Shown here piece by piece: positions 8,539-15,924 of a stretch of DNA of 64,000 bases. Each line of letters starts with the position of its first letter. Positions within the stretch are counted from its first letter, which is position 1. The stretch comes from Zhihengliuella salsuginis (lineage in GTDB: Bacteria; Actinomycetota; Actinomycetes; Actinomycetales; Micrococcaceae): positions 62,001 to 126,000 of the forward strand of contig NZ_BMXK01000010.1 in NCBI RefSeq assembly GCF_014651715.1. Direction: 5' to 3'. The position numbers were made by a program, and so were the translations under genes. The notes beneath the pieces are model-generated. The model saw only the letters and a program-made list of their open reading frames with translations, was not told the DNA's origin and did no database searches.

Positions 8539-8567
8539 CTGACGCGGCGGCGAGCAGTCGATAGGGT
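8539..8567 (+). promoter_or_regulatory. Promoter of the inositol-monophosphatase-family gene
   Basis: CTGACG (8539-8544) and TAGGGT (8562-8567) are separated by exactly 17 bases. The GTG start codon lies at 8574, six bases after the -10 box, so transcription should begin at or next to the start codon and the mRNA should be leaderless. No ribosome-binding site is seen upstream of the GTG, which agrees. Confidence 0.6.
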
Positions 8568-8573
8568 GGAGTC

Positions 8574-9449
8574 GTGACCGAGCAGACTTCTCGCCCCGTG
8601 CCCGCCTCCCCCCAAGAATCCGCTCGCCTGCGCCTCATCGCGGAGGAAGCAGCCCGCGGCGTCGGCGACCTGCTGCGCGGCGCCTTCCGCTCCGGCCTCT
8701 CCGCCGACACCAAGCGCAACCACCACGACCTGGTGACCGAGTACGACCACGAGAGCGAACGCCGTATCACCGCGCACCTCGCGTCCGCCGTCCCGGACAG
8801 CCGGTTCCGCGGCGAGGAGGGCGGCACGCACGGTTCCGGGCGCGTGGAGTGGATCATCGACCCGATCGACGGGACCAGCAACTTCGCGCACGGCGTCGCG
8901 TTCTTCTGCGTCTCGATCGCCGCCGCCGTCGACGGCGAGGTCGTCGCCGGCGTCGTGTACGACCCGGTGGCCGGGCTCATGTTCGCCGCGGATTCCGCCG
9001 GCGCGTACCTCGACGGCGAGGTGCTGCGCCCGGTCGCGGCCGCCGACGAACGCCAGGCGTCCGTGATGACCGACTTCCCGTCGGCCGAGGCCATCGACAT
9101 CGACGGCCGGGCCTGCCTCGACGCCTTCGCCGAGCTCGTCACCGCCTACGCGACCGTGCGCCGCAAGGTCTCCGGGGCGCTCGAGCTCGCCCACGTCGCC
9201 GCGGGCTGGACGGACATCACCCTCGGATTCGACACCAACCCTTGGGACGTCGCCGCCGGCGCCTTCCTCGTCACCCAGTCCGGCGGCACCTACCGCGCCT
9301 TCGAATACGACGGCGCCGCGCGCCCCGCGCACGAGGCCCCCACCTACCTGGCCCACGGCCCGGGCGCGGACGCCGCGACGGCGACCGCCGTCGTCGAACG
9401 GATCATGGCCCGACGCACGGCGGCGGGCTACCGGGGCAAAACCCGGTAG
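8574..9449 (+). CDS. Inositol monophosphatase family protein
   Basis: A 291-residue magnesium-dependent, lithium-sensitive-type phosphatase. Metal-binding motifs are GEEGG (80-84) and DPIDGT (96-101), with the second signature WDVAAGAFLV near 224-233. The family includes myo-inositol-1-phosphatase, histidinol-phosphatase and CysQ. The exact substrate is not decided by these motifs. The GTG start is supported by a -10 box only six bases upstream and by homology beginning soon after. The last codons are part of a strong hairpin that likely terminates transcription. It is not obviously linked to the inositol catabolic locus 7 kb away. Confidence 0.88.
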   Translation: MTEQTSRPVPASPQESARLRLIAEEAARGVGDLLRGAFRSGLSADTKRNHHDLVTEYDHESERRITAHLASAVPDSRFRGEEGGTHGSGRVEWIIDPIDGTSNFAHGVAFFCVSIAAAVDGEVVAGVVYDPVAGLMFAADSAGAYLDGEVLRPVAAADERQASVMTDFPSAEAIDIDGRACLDAFAELVTAYATVRRKVSGALELAHVAAGWTDITLGFDTNPWDVAAGAFLVTQSGGTYRAFEYDGAARPAHEAPTYLAHGPGADAATATAVVERIMARRTAAGYRGKTR

Positions 9450-9456
9450 CCCGCCG
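9421..9456 (+). terminator. Hairpin overlapping the 3' end of the phosphatase gene
   Basis: CGGCGGGCTACCGGG (9421-9435) and CCCGGTAGCCCGCCG (9442-9456) form a perfect 15-bp stem with a GCAAAA loop. The stop codon TAG at 9447-9449 lies inside the right arm, so the last codons are part of the terminator. There is no U-tract, as is common in actinobacteria. It can also serve the converging gene. Confidence 0.75.
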
Positions 9457-9492
9457 CGTCGGCCGCGCTCGGCGGCAAGGGTGCGAACCTGA

Positions 9493-10314
9493 CTACTGCA
9501 TGGTGCCCTCGGCGGCCGAGCACACGGCCTCGGCTCCGGAGCCCGACGCGCTCCTCTCCGACACGACGGCGCCGGACTCGTCGAGGATGCGGCAGGCGAC
9601 TTCGCCGGTGGACCCGTCCGCGTTCGTGACGACGACCGAGCCGAAGATCGGGTTGGCCTCGACCTGCTCGCTCAGCGTCTCCCCGCCGGCGAGGGTCTGC
9701 GTCGACGAGGCCACGTCGTCGAGCGTGGTCAGGAAGACGACCTCGGCCTGCTCCTCGGAGGCGGCCTCGAACGTGAAGCTCGCGGTCTCGCCGGCGGCCT
9801 CGCCGAAGAACGAGAAGGCGGCCGAGATCAGGATCGTCCAGACCACTGCGATGATCAGCGAGAGGATGCCGGTGATCAGGCCGGTGATCGCGAAGCCCTT
9901 GCGGTGGCGCTTCTTGACCAGGGCGACGATGGAGACGATCACGGCCGCCGCACCCACGGCGAACGCCGCGTAGTGCACGAACGGGATGAACGACAGGCAG
10001 ATCGCCACGATGCCGAGCACCATGGCGGTGATCGTGATGCCGCTGGCCTTCTGCGGCTGCGGGGCCTGGCCGTACGGGGCCTGTCCGGGGGTCTGGCCGT
10101 AGGGGCTCTGCTGCGGTTCGGCGGCGGGCGGTGCGGGCCACCCGCCGGTCGCGTCTCCCAACGCCGGAGGAGCCTGCGGGGCAGGAGGAGCCTGCGGCGT
10201 CTCGGGCTGCTGCGGGGCCTCCGGGTTCTGCGGGGTTTCGGGCTGCCGCGGGACGTCGCCGTCGGAGCCGGCACCGTGTTTCGGGTCGTTCGGGTTCTGC
10301 GGGGTCTCTGTCAT
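9493..10314 (-). CDS. DUF4190-type membrane protein with a proline-rich N-terminus
   Basis: A 273-residue protein in three parts. Residues 1-90 are a low-complexity proline/glutamine region with repeats such as PETPQNPEAPQQPETPQAPPAPQAPP and SPYGQTPGQAPYGQAP. Residues about 93-170 hold the DUF4190-like core: two pairs of membrane helices (ITAMVLGIVAICLSFIPFVHYAAFAVG and GFAITGLITGILSLIIAVVWTILISA) around a basic KKRHRKG loop. The C-terminal 100 residues are likely outside and contain two cysteines that may pair (VACRI, AVCSA). Function is unknown; the build is common in actinobacterial envelope proteins. AGGAGG lies six bases before the ATG. Confidence 0.75.
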   Translation of the reverse strand: MTETPQNPNDPKHGAGSDGDVPRQPETPQNPEAPQQPETPQAPPAPQAPPALGDATGGWPAPPAAEPQQSPYGQTPGQAPYGQAPQPQKASGITITAMVLGIVAICLSFIPFVHYAAFAVGAAAVIVSIVALVKKRHRKGFAITGLITGILSLIIAVVWTILISAAFSFFGEAAGETASFTFEAASEEQAEVVFLTTLDDVASSTQTLAGGETLSEQVEANPIFGSVVVTNADGSTGEVACRILDESGAVVSERSASGSGAEAVCSAAEGTMQ

Positions 10315-10379
10315 GTTGGCCTCCTGAGCGCGCGAGTGGTTACGTACCCAACTTTATGCACCCGAGGTCGCTCAGTTCA

Positions 10380-10802
10380 TCATCCTAAATGGGTAAATTC
10401 GTCCGGTCCGAGGTCGCGCGCGGCCACGGACTTGCGGTACGTGGCGTACGGGCTGAAGTCCGCCTGCCCCGGCCGGCCCCAGACGACGAGCATCCGCAGG
10501 TCGCCGTCGCCCGTGTTCGCCGCGTCGTGCCCGGTTCCCGGGGCGCACAGCACGGATTCACCCGGCGTCAGGTCGTAGACGACGCCGTCGACATCCATCC
10601 GTGCGGACCCGGACAGGACCAGGTAGAACTCCTCGAGATCGTCGTGGGCGTGAAACCCTTCGCTCGCCCCGGGCTCCAACGTCCAGGTCTGGATGGCGAC
10701 CGGACGTGTCATGGCGTCCGCGAAATGGAACTGGATCGCCGTGCTGCCCTCCCCGCCGTGAAGGGCATGGTCGAAGGCCGCGTACGCGTCACGTTCCATC
10801 AT
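10380..10802 (-). CDS. Cupin domain protein
   Basis: A 140-residue single-domain cupin, probably a metal-binding beta barrel. Motif 1 is GFHAHDDLEEFYLVLSG (about residues 50-66), with G-x-H-x-H and E conserved. Motif 2 is PGTGHDAANTGDGDLRMLVVW, in which the conserved PxxxxHxxxN is present. Such proteins act as small dioxygenases, isomerases or storage folds; the substrate is not clear. It is the last gene of the leftward creatinase unit, 25 bases after the IclR gene, so a role in handling creatine-derived or related compounds is possible but unproven. The codon after the first Met is also ATG. Confidence 0.75.
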   Translation of the reverse strand: MMERDAYAAFDHALHGGEGSTAIQFHFADAMTRPVAIQTWTLEPGASEGFHAHDDLEEFYLVLSGSARMDVDGVVYDLTPGESVLCAPGTGHDAANTGDGDLRMLVVWGRPGQADFSPYATYRKSVAARDLGPDEFTHLG

Positions 10803-10827
10803 CGTCGCGTTGTCCTTTCGCGTGTTC

Positions 10828-11610
10828 TCAGTCGGGGAGCGCGCCGAGCCGCAGACCGATCCGGTGACCGGCCTGGCGGCAGGCGTCCGCCAGCGAGGGC
10901 AGGTCCTCGGTGGCGACCCGGTAGTACGGCGCAGCTATCAGCACTGCGGCGACGACCTCGCCGCGGTGGTCCCGCACAGGGGCCGCAACACCCACCTCTT
11001 CATCCGACGTCTCGCCGTGGTTGACCGCGTAGCCATCGCGTCGGACGTTGTCCAGGCGCTGCAGGTACGCGTCCATATCGACCGGGCCGTCGAAGCGGAC
11101 CCGGCCGTCGTCGATCAACCCGCGCACACGCCCGGCGCCCCTGTGCGCGAGGAAGACCTGGACGCTCGCGCTCCATCCGGTGTTGTAGCGGCTGCCCATA
11201 GCCGACGTGTGCTTCACCTGCCGCTTGCTGGGGATCTGCTCGACCGTCACGGCGGCGCCTCCGTCCCAGATGTTCAGCGCTGCGGTCTCCCCCGTCGCCT
11301 CGGACAGGGCCGTCAGTTCGTCCATCGCAAGGCGCCGCACGTCGAGGTTCGCGAGCAGCGGGCCGGCAACCGCGATGAGCCCCAGTCCGAGCCGGTACTT
11401 GCGCGTGGGTTCGTCCCGCTCGACGATCTGCTCATGCTCAAGCGTCGCGAGGATACGCGAGACACTGGACTTGTGCAGCCCGACATGGGCCGCGATCTCC
11501 GTGACGCCCTGCAGAGGTTCCGCGACGGTGAAACAGCGCAGCACGTCGACGACATTGACGATGACCGAGGCACCGCGCCCCTCGGACCGCTCGGCAGTCT
11601 GTTCCACCAT
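10828..11610 (-). CDS. IclR-family transcriptional regulator
   Basis: A 260-residue regulator. The N-terminal winged helix (about residues 15-75) includes GVTEIAAHVGLHKSSVSRILATLEHEQIVERDEPTRKYRLG. The C-terminal effector domain shows ARRGAGRVRGL-like and VNHGETSDEEVGVAAPVRDHRGEVVAAV stretches typical of IclR proteins. It lies between creatinase and the cupin gene in one leftward unit, so it probably senses creatine or a breakdown product and controls the unit. A GTTGCA-n5-TGCAAC palindrome at the promoter near 14390 is the most likely binding site. GAAGGGAAG precedes the ATG. Confidence 0.88.
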   Translation of the reverse strand: MVEQTAERSEGRGASVIVNVVDVLRCFTVAEPLQGVTEIAAHVGLHKSSVSRILATLEHEQIVERDEPTRKYRLGLGLIAVAGPLLANLDVRRLAMDELTALSEATGETAALNIWDGGAAVTVEQIPSKRQVKHTSAMGSRYNTGWSASVQVFLAHRGAGRVRGLIDDGRVRFDGPVDMDAYLQRLDNVRRDGYAVNHGETSDEEVGVAAPVRDHRGEVVAAVLIAAPYYRVATEDLPSLADACRQAGHRIGLRLGALPD

Positions 11611-11679
11611 CGCGCTTCCCTTCGCGTCGAATCCGCGGCAGCCGGTGGGACCCGAGGCCCGGAGCCCACCGGCGTCCCG

Positions 11680-12942
11680 TCAGGCGTCGACGATGTTGTT
11701 CTCCGGGCCGAAGCCGAACTTGGTGATGTTCTCGGCGCCGGTCTCGCCGACCACGAGAATATCGTGCTCTCGGTAGCCGCCCGCTCCCGGCTCGCCGTCG
11801 GCCACGGTGATCATCGGTTCCATCGAGACGACCATGCCGGGCTCCAAGACGGTGTCGATGTCCTCGCGGAGCTCCAGGCCGGCCTCACGCCCATAGTAGT
11901 GCGAGAGGACGCCGAAGGAGTGGCCGTAGCCGAAGGTCCGGTTCGGCAGCAGGCCGTGGCCGATGTAGATCTCGTTGAGCTCGGCGGCGATGTCCCGGCA
12001 GACGGCGCCGGGCTTGATGAGCTCCAGGCCGCGGCGGTGCACCTCGACGTTGATGTTCCACAACCCCAACGAGCGCTCGTCCGGCTGACCCAGGAACAGG
12101 GTGCGCTCCAGTGCCGTGTAGTAGCCCGAGGTCATCGGGAAGCAGTTCAGCGAGAGGATGTCCCCGCGCTGCAGCCTGCGGGTGGTGGCCCAGTTGTGGG
12201 CGCCGTCGGTGTTGATGCCGGACTGGAACCAGACCCAGGTGTCGCGGACTTCCTGCTCCGGGAAGGTCCTGGCGATCTCGTGGACCATCGCCTCGGTGCC
12301 GATGAGCGCGACCTCGTACTCGGTGATGCCCTCGCGGATGGCGGCCTTGATGGCCTCGCCGCCCAGGTCGCCGATGCGCGCACCGTGCTTGATGACCTCG
12401 ATCTCCTCGGCCGACTTGAGCATGCGCTGGCGCATGGCGTCCTGGGAGACGTCGAGCAGCTCGGCGCCCTCGAAGGCGGCCTGGATGCGGTCGCGGGTCG
12501 CCAGCGGCAGGGCGTCGTCCTCGACGCCAATGCGGGACGCCTTGACGCCCGCCCGGCGCACGGCCTCCTGCAGGCCGAAGTAGAAGTTGTCGCGCTTCCA
12601 GTCCGTGTAGACGATGTTGTCGCCGTAGCTGGTCCGCCACGGCATGCCGGCGTCGATGTTCGCGGTGATGGTCACCGACTCCTCGGCCGTGACGACCAGT
12701 GCGTAGTTGCGGCCGAACGTGGTGTAGAGGAAGTCGGAGTAGTACTTGATGCCGTGGTAGCTGGTCAGGATGACCGCGTCGAGCTGCTGGGCGGCCATGA
12801 TCCGGCGCAGCCCGGCCAGGCGGCGCTCGAACTCCGCGTCGGAGAACGTCAGTTTCTGCTTGGATCCGTTGTGCAGGGTCTTCAGACGCTCGAGTTCGGC
12901 GACGGAGCCGGCGGTGGTGGTCGAGGCGATGGTCATTGTCAT
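11680..12942 (-). CDS. Creatinase (creatine amidinohydrolase)
   Basis: A 420-residue enzyme hydrolysing creatine to sarcosine and urea, in the M24 pita-bread family but without metal dependence. Stretches SGINTDGAHN, FPMTSGYYTALERTLF, VHRRGLELIKPGA, FGYGHSFGVLSHYYGREAG and PGMVVSMEPM follow the known Pseudomonas and actinobacterial creatinases closely. H249 in GAHN is the expected catalytic histidine (H232 in the shorter Pseudomonas enzyme). It follows the transporter gene by about 50 bases and precedes the IclR gene. No sarcosine oxidase or urease gene lies in the window, so products must be handled elsewhere. An M24 aminopeptidase is unlikely because the metal-ligand pattern is missing. Confidence 0.92.
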   Translation of the reverse strand: MTMTIASTTTAGSVAELERLKTLHNGSKQKLTFSDAEFERRLAGLRRIMAAQQLDAVILTSYHGIKYYSDFLYTTFGRNYALVVTAEESVTITANIDAGMPWRTSYGDNIVYTDWKRDNFYFGLQEAVRRAGVKASRIGVEDDALPLATRDRIQAAFEGAELLDVSQDAMRQRMLKSAEEIEVIKHGARIGDLGGEAIKAAIREGITEYEVALIGTEAMVHEIARTFPEQEVRDTWVWFQSGINTDGAHNWATTRRLQRGDILSLNCFPMTSGYYTALERTLFLGQPDERSLGLWNINVEVHRRGLELIKPGAVCRDIAAELNEIYIGHGLLPNRTFGYGHSFGVLSHYYGREAGLELREDIDTVLEPGMVVSMEPMITVADGEPGAGGYREHDILVVGETGAENITKFGFGPENNIVDA

Positions 12943-12991
12943 TCCTTTCGTACGGCGCCGCAGCGCAGTGGTTGGTGTGTGTCGTGATGGT

Positions 12992-14353
12992 CTAGTGGTG
13001 CCGCAGCTCGCTGCGGCTGGTCTCCGCGGACATCGCCACTGCGACGAGGGAGACGACGGCGGCGGCCATGAGGTACCAGCCCGGCGCCAGGTCGCTGCCC
13101 GTGGACGCGATCAGCCAGGTGGCGACGAGCGGCGCCGTGCCGCCGAAAACCGCGTTGGCGAGGTTGAAACTGACGGCGAATCCGGAGTATCGGACCCGGG
13201 TGGGGAACATCTCCGCCAGGAAGCTCGGGAGCGTTCCGTCGTTGAGGGTGAGCATGGCGCCCAGCAGGATCTGGACGAGCACGATGACGGCGAAACTCCC
13301 GGTGCCGAGCGCGAGGAACGCCGGCCCGGTAAGGATGATGAAGGCGATCGACGCGCTGATCAGCACGCGTTTGCGCCCGAACCGGTCAGAGAGCATACCC
13401 GTGACGAAGATGAAGCCGACGTAGGTGAGCAGCGCGACGGTCGTCGCGAGGAACGAGGCGGTCTCCTCCAGACCGATCTCCCGGGAGAGGTAGGTCGGCA
13501 TGTAGCTGAGGATGACGTAGAACCCGACGGCATTGAGCAGTACGGCGCCAGCCGCCTGCACCAGCTTCCGCCAGTGGTTCCGGAACAGCGACCCCACGGG
13601 CGCCTTGGCGGACTCGTCCTCGTGCTCCAGCTCCCGGAAGGCGGGGGTGTCCTCGAGCCTGGTGCGGATGTAGCGGCCGATCAGGCCCATCGGCGCGGCC
13701 AGCAGGAACGGCAGGCGCCACCCCCAGTCGGACATCTGCTGCGGATCGAGCGTCGCGGAGAGCAGCGCTGCCACGAGCGACCCCAGGAGCAGCCCGGTTG
13801 CCGTGCTGGCGGGAACGACCGCCGCGTACAGGCCGCGGCGATTGGCCGGCGCGTACTCCACGAGGAACGCGGAGGCGCCGGCGTACTCGCCGGAGGCGGA
13901 GAAGCCCTGGACCACGCGGAGCGCCAGGAGCGTCAGCGGCGCCCACACGCCGATGACGGCGTAGGACGGGATCAACGCGATGCAGAACGTCGCGAGGGAC
14001 ATGAGCAGGATCGACCAGGACAGTGCCGTCCGACGCCCGATCCGGTCGCCCAGATGCCCCCAGACGAATCCGCCGAGCGGGCGGACGAAGAAGGAGATGG
14101 CGAAGAGGCCGAACGTGAGCATCAGTCCCGTCTGCGGGTCCGACTCCGGGAAGAAGACGGCCGTGATCGTGACGGCGAGATACCCATATACGGCGTAGTC
14201 GAACCATTCGACGAAGTTCCCGATGAAGCTGGCAGCGACGACGCGGCGCCTGGTGGCGGGATCCACAGATTCACCTGCGGAGTCGGCACTCTCGGCAGGA
14301 ATTTCCGAGCTGGACGCGAGGAGCGCGTGGCCCGAGTTCTCGTGTTTCGACAT
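12992..14353 (-). CDS. MFS transporter, metabolite:H+ symporter (MHS) type; probable creatine uptake
   Basis: A 453-residue transporter with 12 predicted helices. MHS hallmarks are FIGNFVEWFDYAVYGYLA in helix 1, FFVRPLGGFVWGHLGDRIGRRTAL after helix 2, and VQGFSASGEYAGASAFLVEYAP in helix 4. Relatives move organic acids, betaine or proline with protons. Being first in a unit with creatinase, it is inferred to import creatine or a related guanidino compound. The ATG at 14353 has a GAGGTTC site. An in-frame GTG at 14392 is less likely, since it falls inside the operator-like palindrome at the predicted transcription start. Confidence 0.85.
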   Translation of the reverse strand: MSKHENSGHALLASSSEIPAESADSAGESVDPATRRRVVAASFIGNFVEWFDYAVYGYLAVTITAVFFPESDPQTGLMLTFGLFAISFFVRPLGGFVWGHLGDRIGRRTALSWSILLMSLATFCIALIPSYAVIGVWAPLTLLALRVVQGFSASGEYAGASAFLVEYAPANRRGLYAAVVPASTATGLLLGSLVAALLSATLDPQQMSDWGWRLPFLLAAPMGLIGRYIRTRLEDTPAFRELEHEDESAKAPVGSLFRNHWRKLVQAAGAVLLNAVGFYVILSYMPTYLSREIGLEETASFLATTVALLTYVGFIFVTGMLSDRFGRKRVLISASIAFIILTGPAFLALGTGSFAVIVLVQILLGAMLTLNDGTLPSFLAEMFPTRVRYSGFAVSFNLANAVFGGTAPLVATWLIASTGSDLAPGWYLMAAAVVSLVAVAMSAETSRSELRHH

Positions 14354-14381
14354 GGCGTTGAACCTCACAGGGCTTGGGTTC

Positions 14382-14398
14382 GTTGCATTCACTGCAAC
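14382..14398. promoter_or_regulatory. Palindromic operator candidate for the creatinase unit
   Basis: GTTGCATTCACTGCAAC has perfect 6-bp arms around a 5-base centre. It starts about 12 bases past the -10 box at 14411-14416 on the minus strand, so it covers the predicted transcription start. A repressor there would block the promoter. The IclR regulator encoded in the same unit is the obvious candidate ligand. Confidence 0.55.
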
Positions 14399-14410
14399 CG
14401 TGTTGCGTTG

Positions 14411-14439
14411 AGTATTTCCCGTGATTCACGTCACGTCAA
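14411..14439 (-). promoter_or_regulatory. Promoter of the transporter-creatinase-IclR-cupin unit
   Basis: On the minus strand TTGACG (14434-14439) and AATACT (14411-14416) are 17 bases apart. The spacer contains CGTGATTCACG, a near-palindrome that might bind an activator. The first ATG downstream is at 14353, giving a leader of about 50 bases. Confidence 0.6.
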
Positions 14440-14642
14440 GGGGTAGGCGAGACTCATAAGAACTCCCGTGCGCTCGGCACGGTGCCCAACAAAGGATTCC
14501 CGGAGGAAGAAGTCGCAGCCGACGCAGGGGCACGCCGACGAATCGATATGCCCGATCAGAGCGTCTCGATAGCGAGCAGGGGCGAGGCCACGGTCGCCGC
14601 AATCGACAGACGACGGCGACAACGACGCCAGACGCCGAACGC

Positions 14643-14672
14643 CTGACGGATTTCGCCACTCGGGGCTATACT
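14643..14672 (+). promoter_or_regulatory. Promoter of the erythrin-VIT1 gene
   Basis: CTGACG (14643-14648) and TATACT (14667-14672) are 18 bases apart, a near-consensus pair. Transcription would start near 14680, giving a 125-base leader. The remaining part of the gap between the divergent genes (about 14445-14640) shows no convincing feature. Confidence 0.55.
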
Positions 14673-14689
14673 GGACGGCTGAAGGAAAA

Positions 14690-14725
14690 GCGTCTGCGCC
14701 CGCCATTCCAGCTAGGCGCAGATGC
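14690..14725 (+). promoter_or_regulatory. Stem-loop in the leader of the erythrin-VIT1 gene
   Basis: GCGTCTGCGCC (14690-14700) and GGCGCAGATGC (14715-14725) pair over 11 positions with a single G-A mismatch, leaving a 14-base loop. It begins about 10 bases after the predicted transcription start. It could stabilise the mRNA or control expression. It matches no riboswitch class known to me. Confidence 0.4.
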
Positions 14726-14805
14726 GGCCGGGCTCCGCCCACATTCGGGTCGAGTCCGTCGCCCCGAGGCGATGCTCGGGTCACCGCCTTGGGAGGAATT
14801 TAGTC

Positions 14806-15918
14806 ATGACGCCAGCAACGTCGACCCCGTCCGCGGCCCGACGTCAGGACATCCGCCGCTGGCGGCGCTACCTGGCCGACGAACGCGCCGAGGGCGCCGT
14901 CTACCGGACCCTGGCCGAGAAGCGCTCCGGCGAGGAGCGGTTGATCCTGCTGGGCCTGGCCGAGGCCGAGCAGCGCCACGAGGAACACTGGCAGCGGATG
15001 CTCGGCGAGCACGCGGAGAGGACACCGCGCCCGTCGATCCGGCGCACCCTCCTGCGGTTCATGGCCCGGCACTTCGGATCGGTCTTCGTCCTCGCGCTCG
15101 CCCAGCGCGCCGAGGGCAATTCGCCCTATGTGAAGGACCAGGACGCGACGCGCCAGATGGCTGCCGACGAGATGGTCCACGAGGAGGTCGTCCGCGCCCT
15201 CGCCACGGCCGGGCGCAAGCGGCTGTCGGGTAACTTCCGGGCCGCCGTGTTCGGCGCCAACGACGGTCTCGTCTCCAACCTCGCCCTCGTCATGGGCATC
15301 GGCGCCACGGGCGTCTCCACCTCCGTCGTGCTGTTCTCCGGCGTGGCCGGCCTGCTGGCCGGCGCCCTGTCGATGGCCGCCGGCGAGTACGTCTCCGTCC
15401 GGTCCCAGCGCGAGCTGATGCTCGCCTCGCGCCCGACGCAGGCGACCCTGTCGGCGGCGCCGCACCTCGATCTGGACCACAACGAGCTCGTCCTCGTCTA
15501 CAAGGCGCGCGGCATGTCGGCCGAGGACGCCGAGCACCGCGCCGGCGAGCGCCTCGGCTACTTCACCTGCGACTGCGATCCGTCGCTCTCGTTCCATGCC
15601 GAGGAGGAGGCCCGCCCGCAGCAGGACGAGGACGACACCATCGGCTCGTCCGTCGGCGCCGCCTCCTCGAGCTTCCTGTTCTTCGCCTCCGGCGCCGTCA
15701 TTCCGATCCTGCCCTACCTCTTCGGAATGACCGGTCTGGCGGCCGTCTCCCTGTCCGTCGCGCTCGTCGGTCTGGCTCTGCTGTGCACGGGCGCCGTCGT
15801 CGGCCTGCTCTCCGGGGCGGCGCCGGGCAAGCGGGCCCTGCGCCAGCTCGCCATCGGCTGGGGCGCCGCCGCCGTCACCTACGTGCTCGGTCTCGCGTTC
15901 GGCACCTCGGTCGCCTGA
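14806..15918 (+). CDS. Erythrin-VIT1 protein (MbfA-like iron/manganese exporter)
   Basis: A 370-residue fusion of a ferritin-like domain and a CCC1/VIT1 membrane transporter. The N-terminal part has iron-ligand helices: LADERAEGAVYRTLAE, LAEAEQRHEEHWQRML and MAADEMVHEEVVRALA, whose Glu and E-x-x-H residues suit a di-iron site. From about residue 145, AAVFGANDGLVSNLALVMGI is the VIT1 signature, followed by LSMAAGEYVSVRSQREL and three or four further membrane helices. Homologues such as MbfA export iron and protect from peroxide. GGGAGGAATTTAGTC precedes the ATG. It converges on a dehydrogenase gene with 6 bases between stops. Confidence 0.88.
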   Translation: MTPATSTPSAARRQDIRRWRRYLADERAEGAVYRTLAEKRSGEERLILLGLAEAEQRHEEHWQRMLGEHAERTPRPSIRRTLLRFMARHFGSVFVLALAQRAEGNSPYVKDQDATRQMAADEMVHEEVVRALATAGRKRLSGNFRAAVFGANDGLVSNLALVMGIGATGVSTSVVLFSGVAGLLAGALSMAAGEYVSVRSQRELMLASRPTQATLSAAPHLDLDHNELVLVYKARGMSAEDAEHRAGERLGYFTCDCDPSLSFHAEEEARPQQDEDDTIGSSVGAASSSFLFFASGAVIPILPYLFGMTGLAAVSLSVALVGLALLCTGAVVGLLSGAAPGKRALRQLAIGWGAAAVTYVLGLAFGTSVA

Positions 15919-15924
15919 GCCTGA

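Noticed and set aside
14431-14784. A 117-codon minus-strand frame in the gap before the erythrin-VIT1 gene
   Set aside because: It runs opposite the likely promoter and leader. Composition is not gene-like and there is no ribosome site. The CPCVGC stretch is short and I know no matching family.
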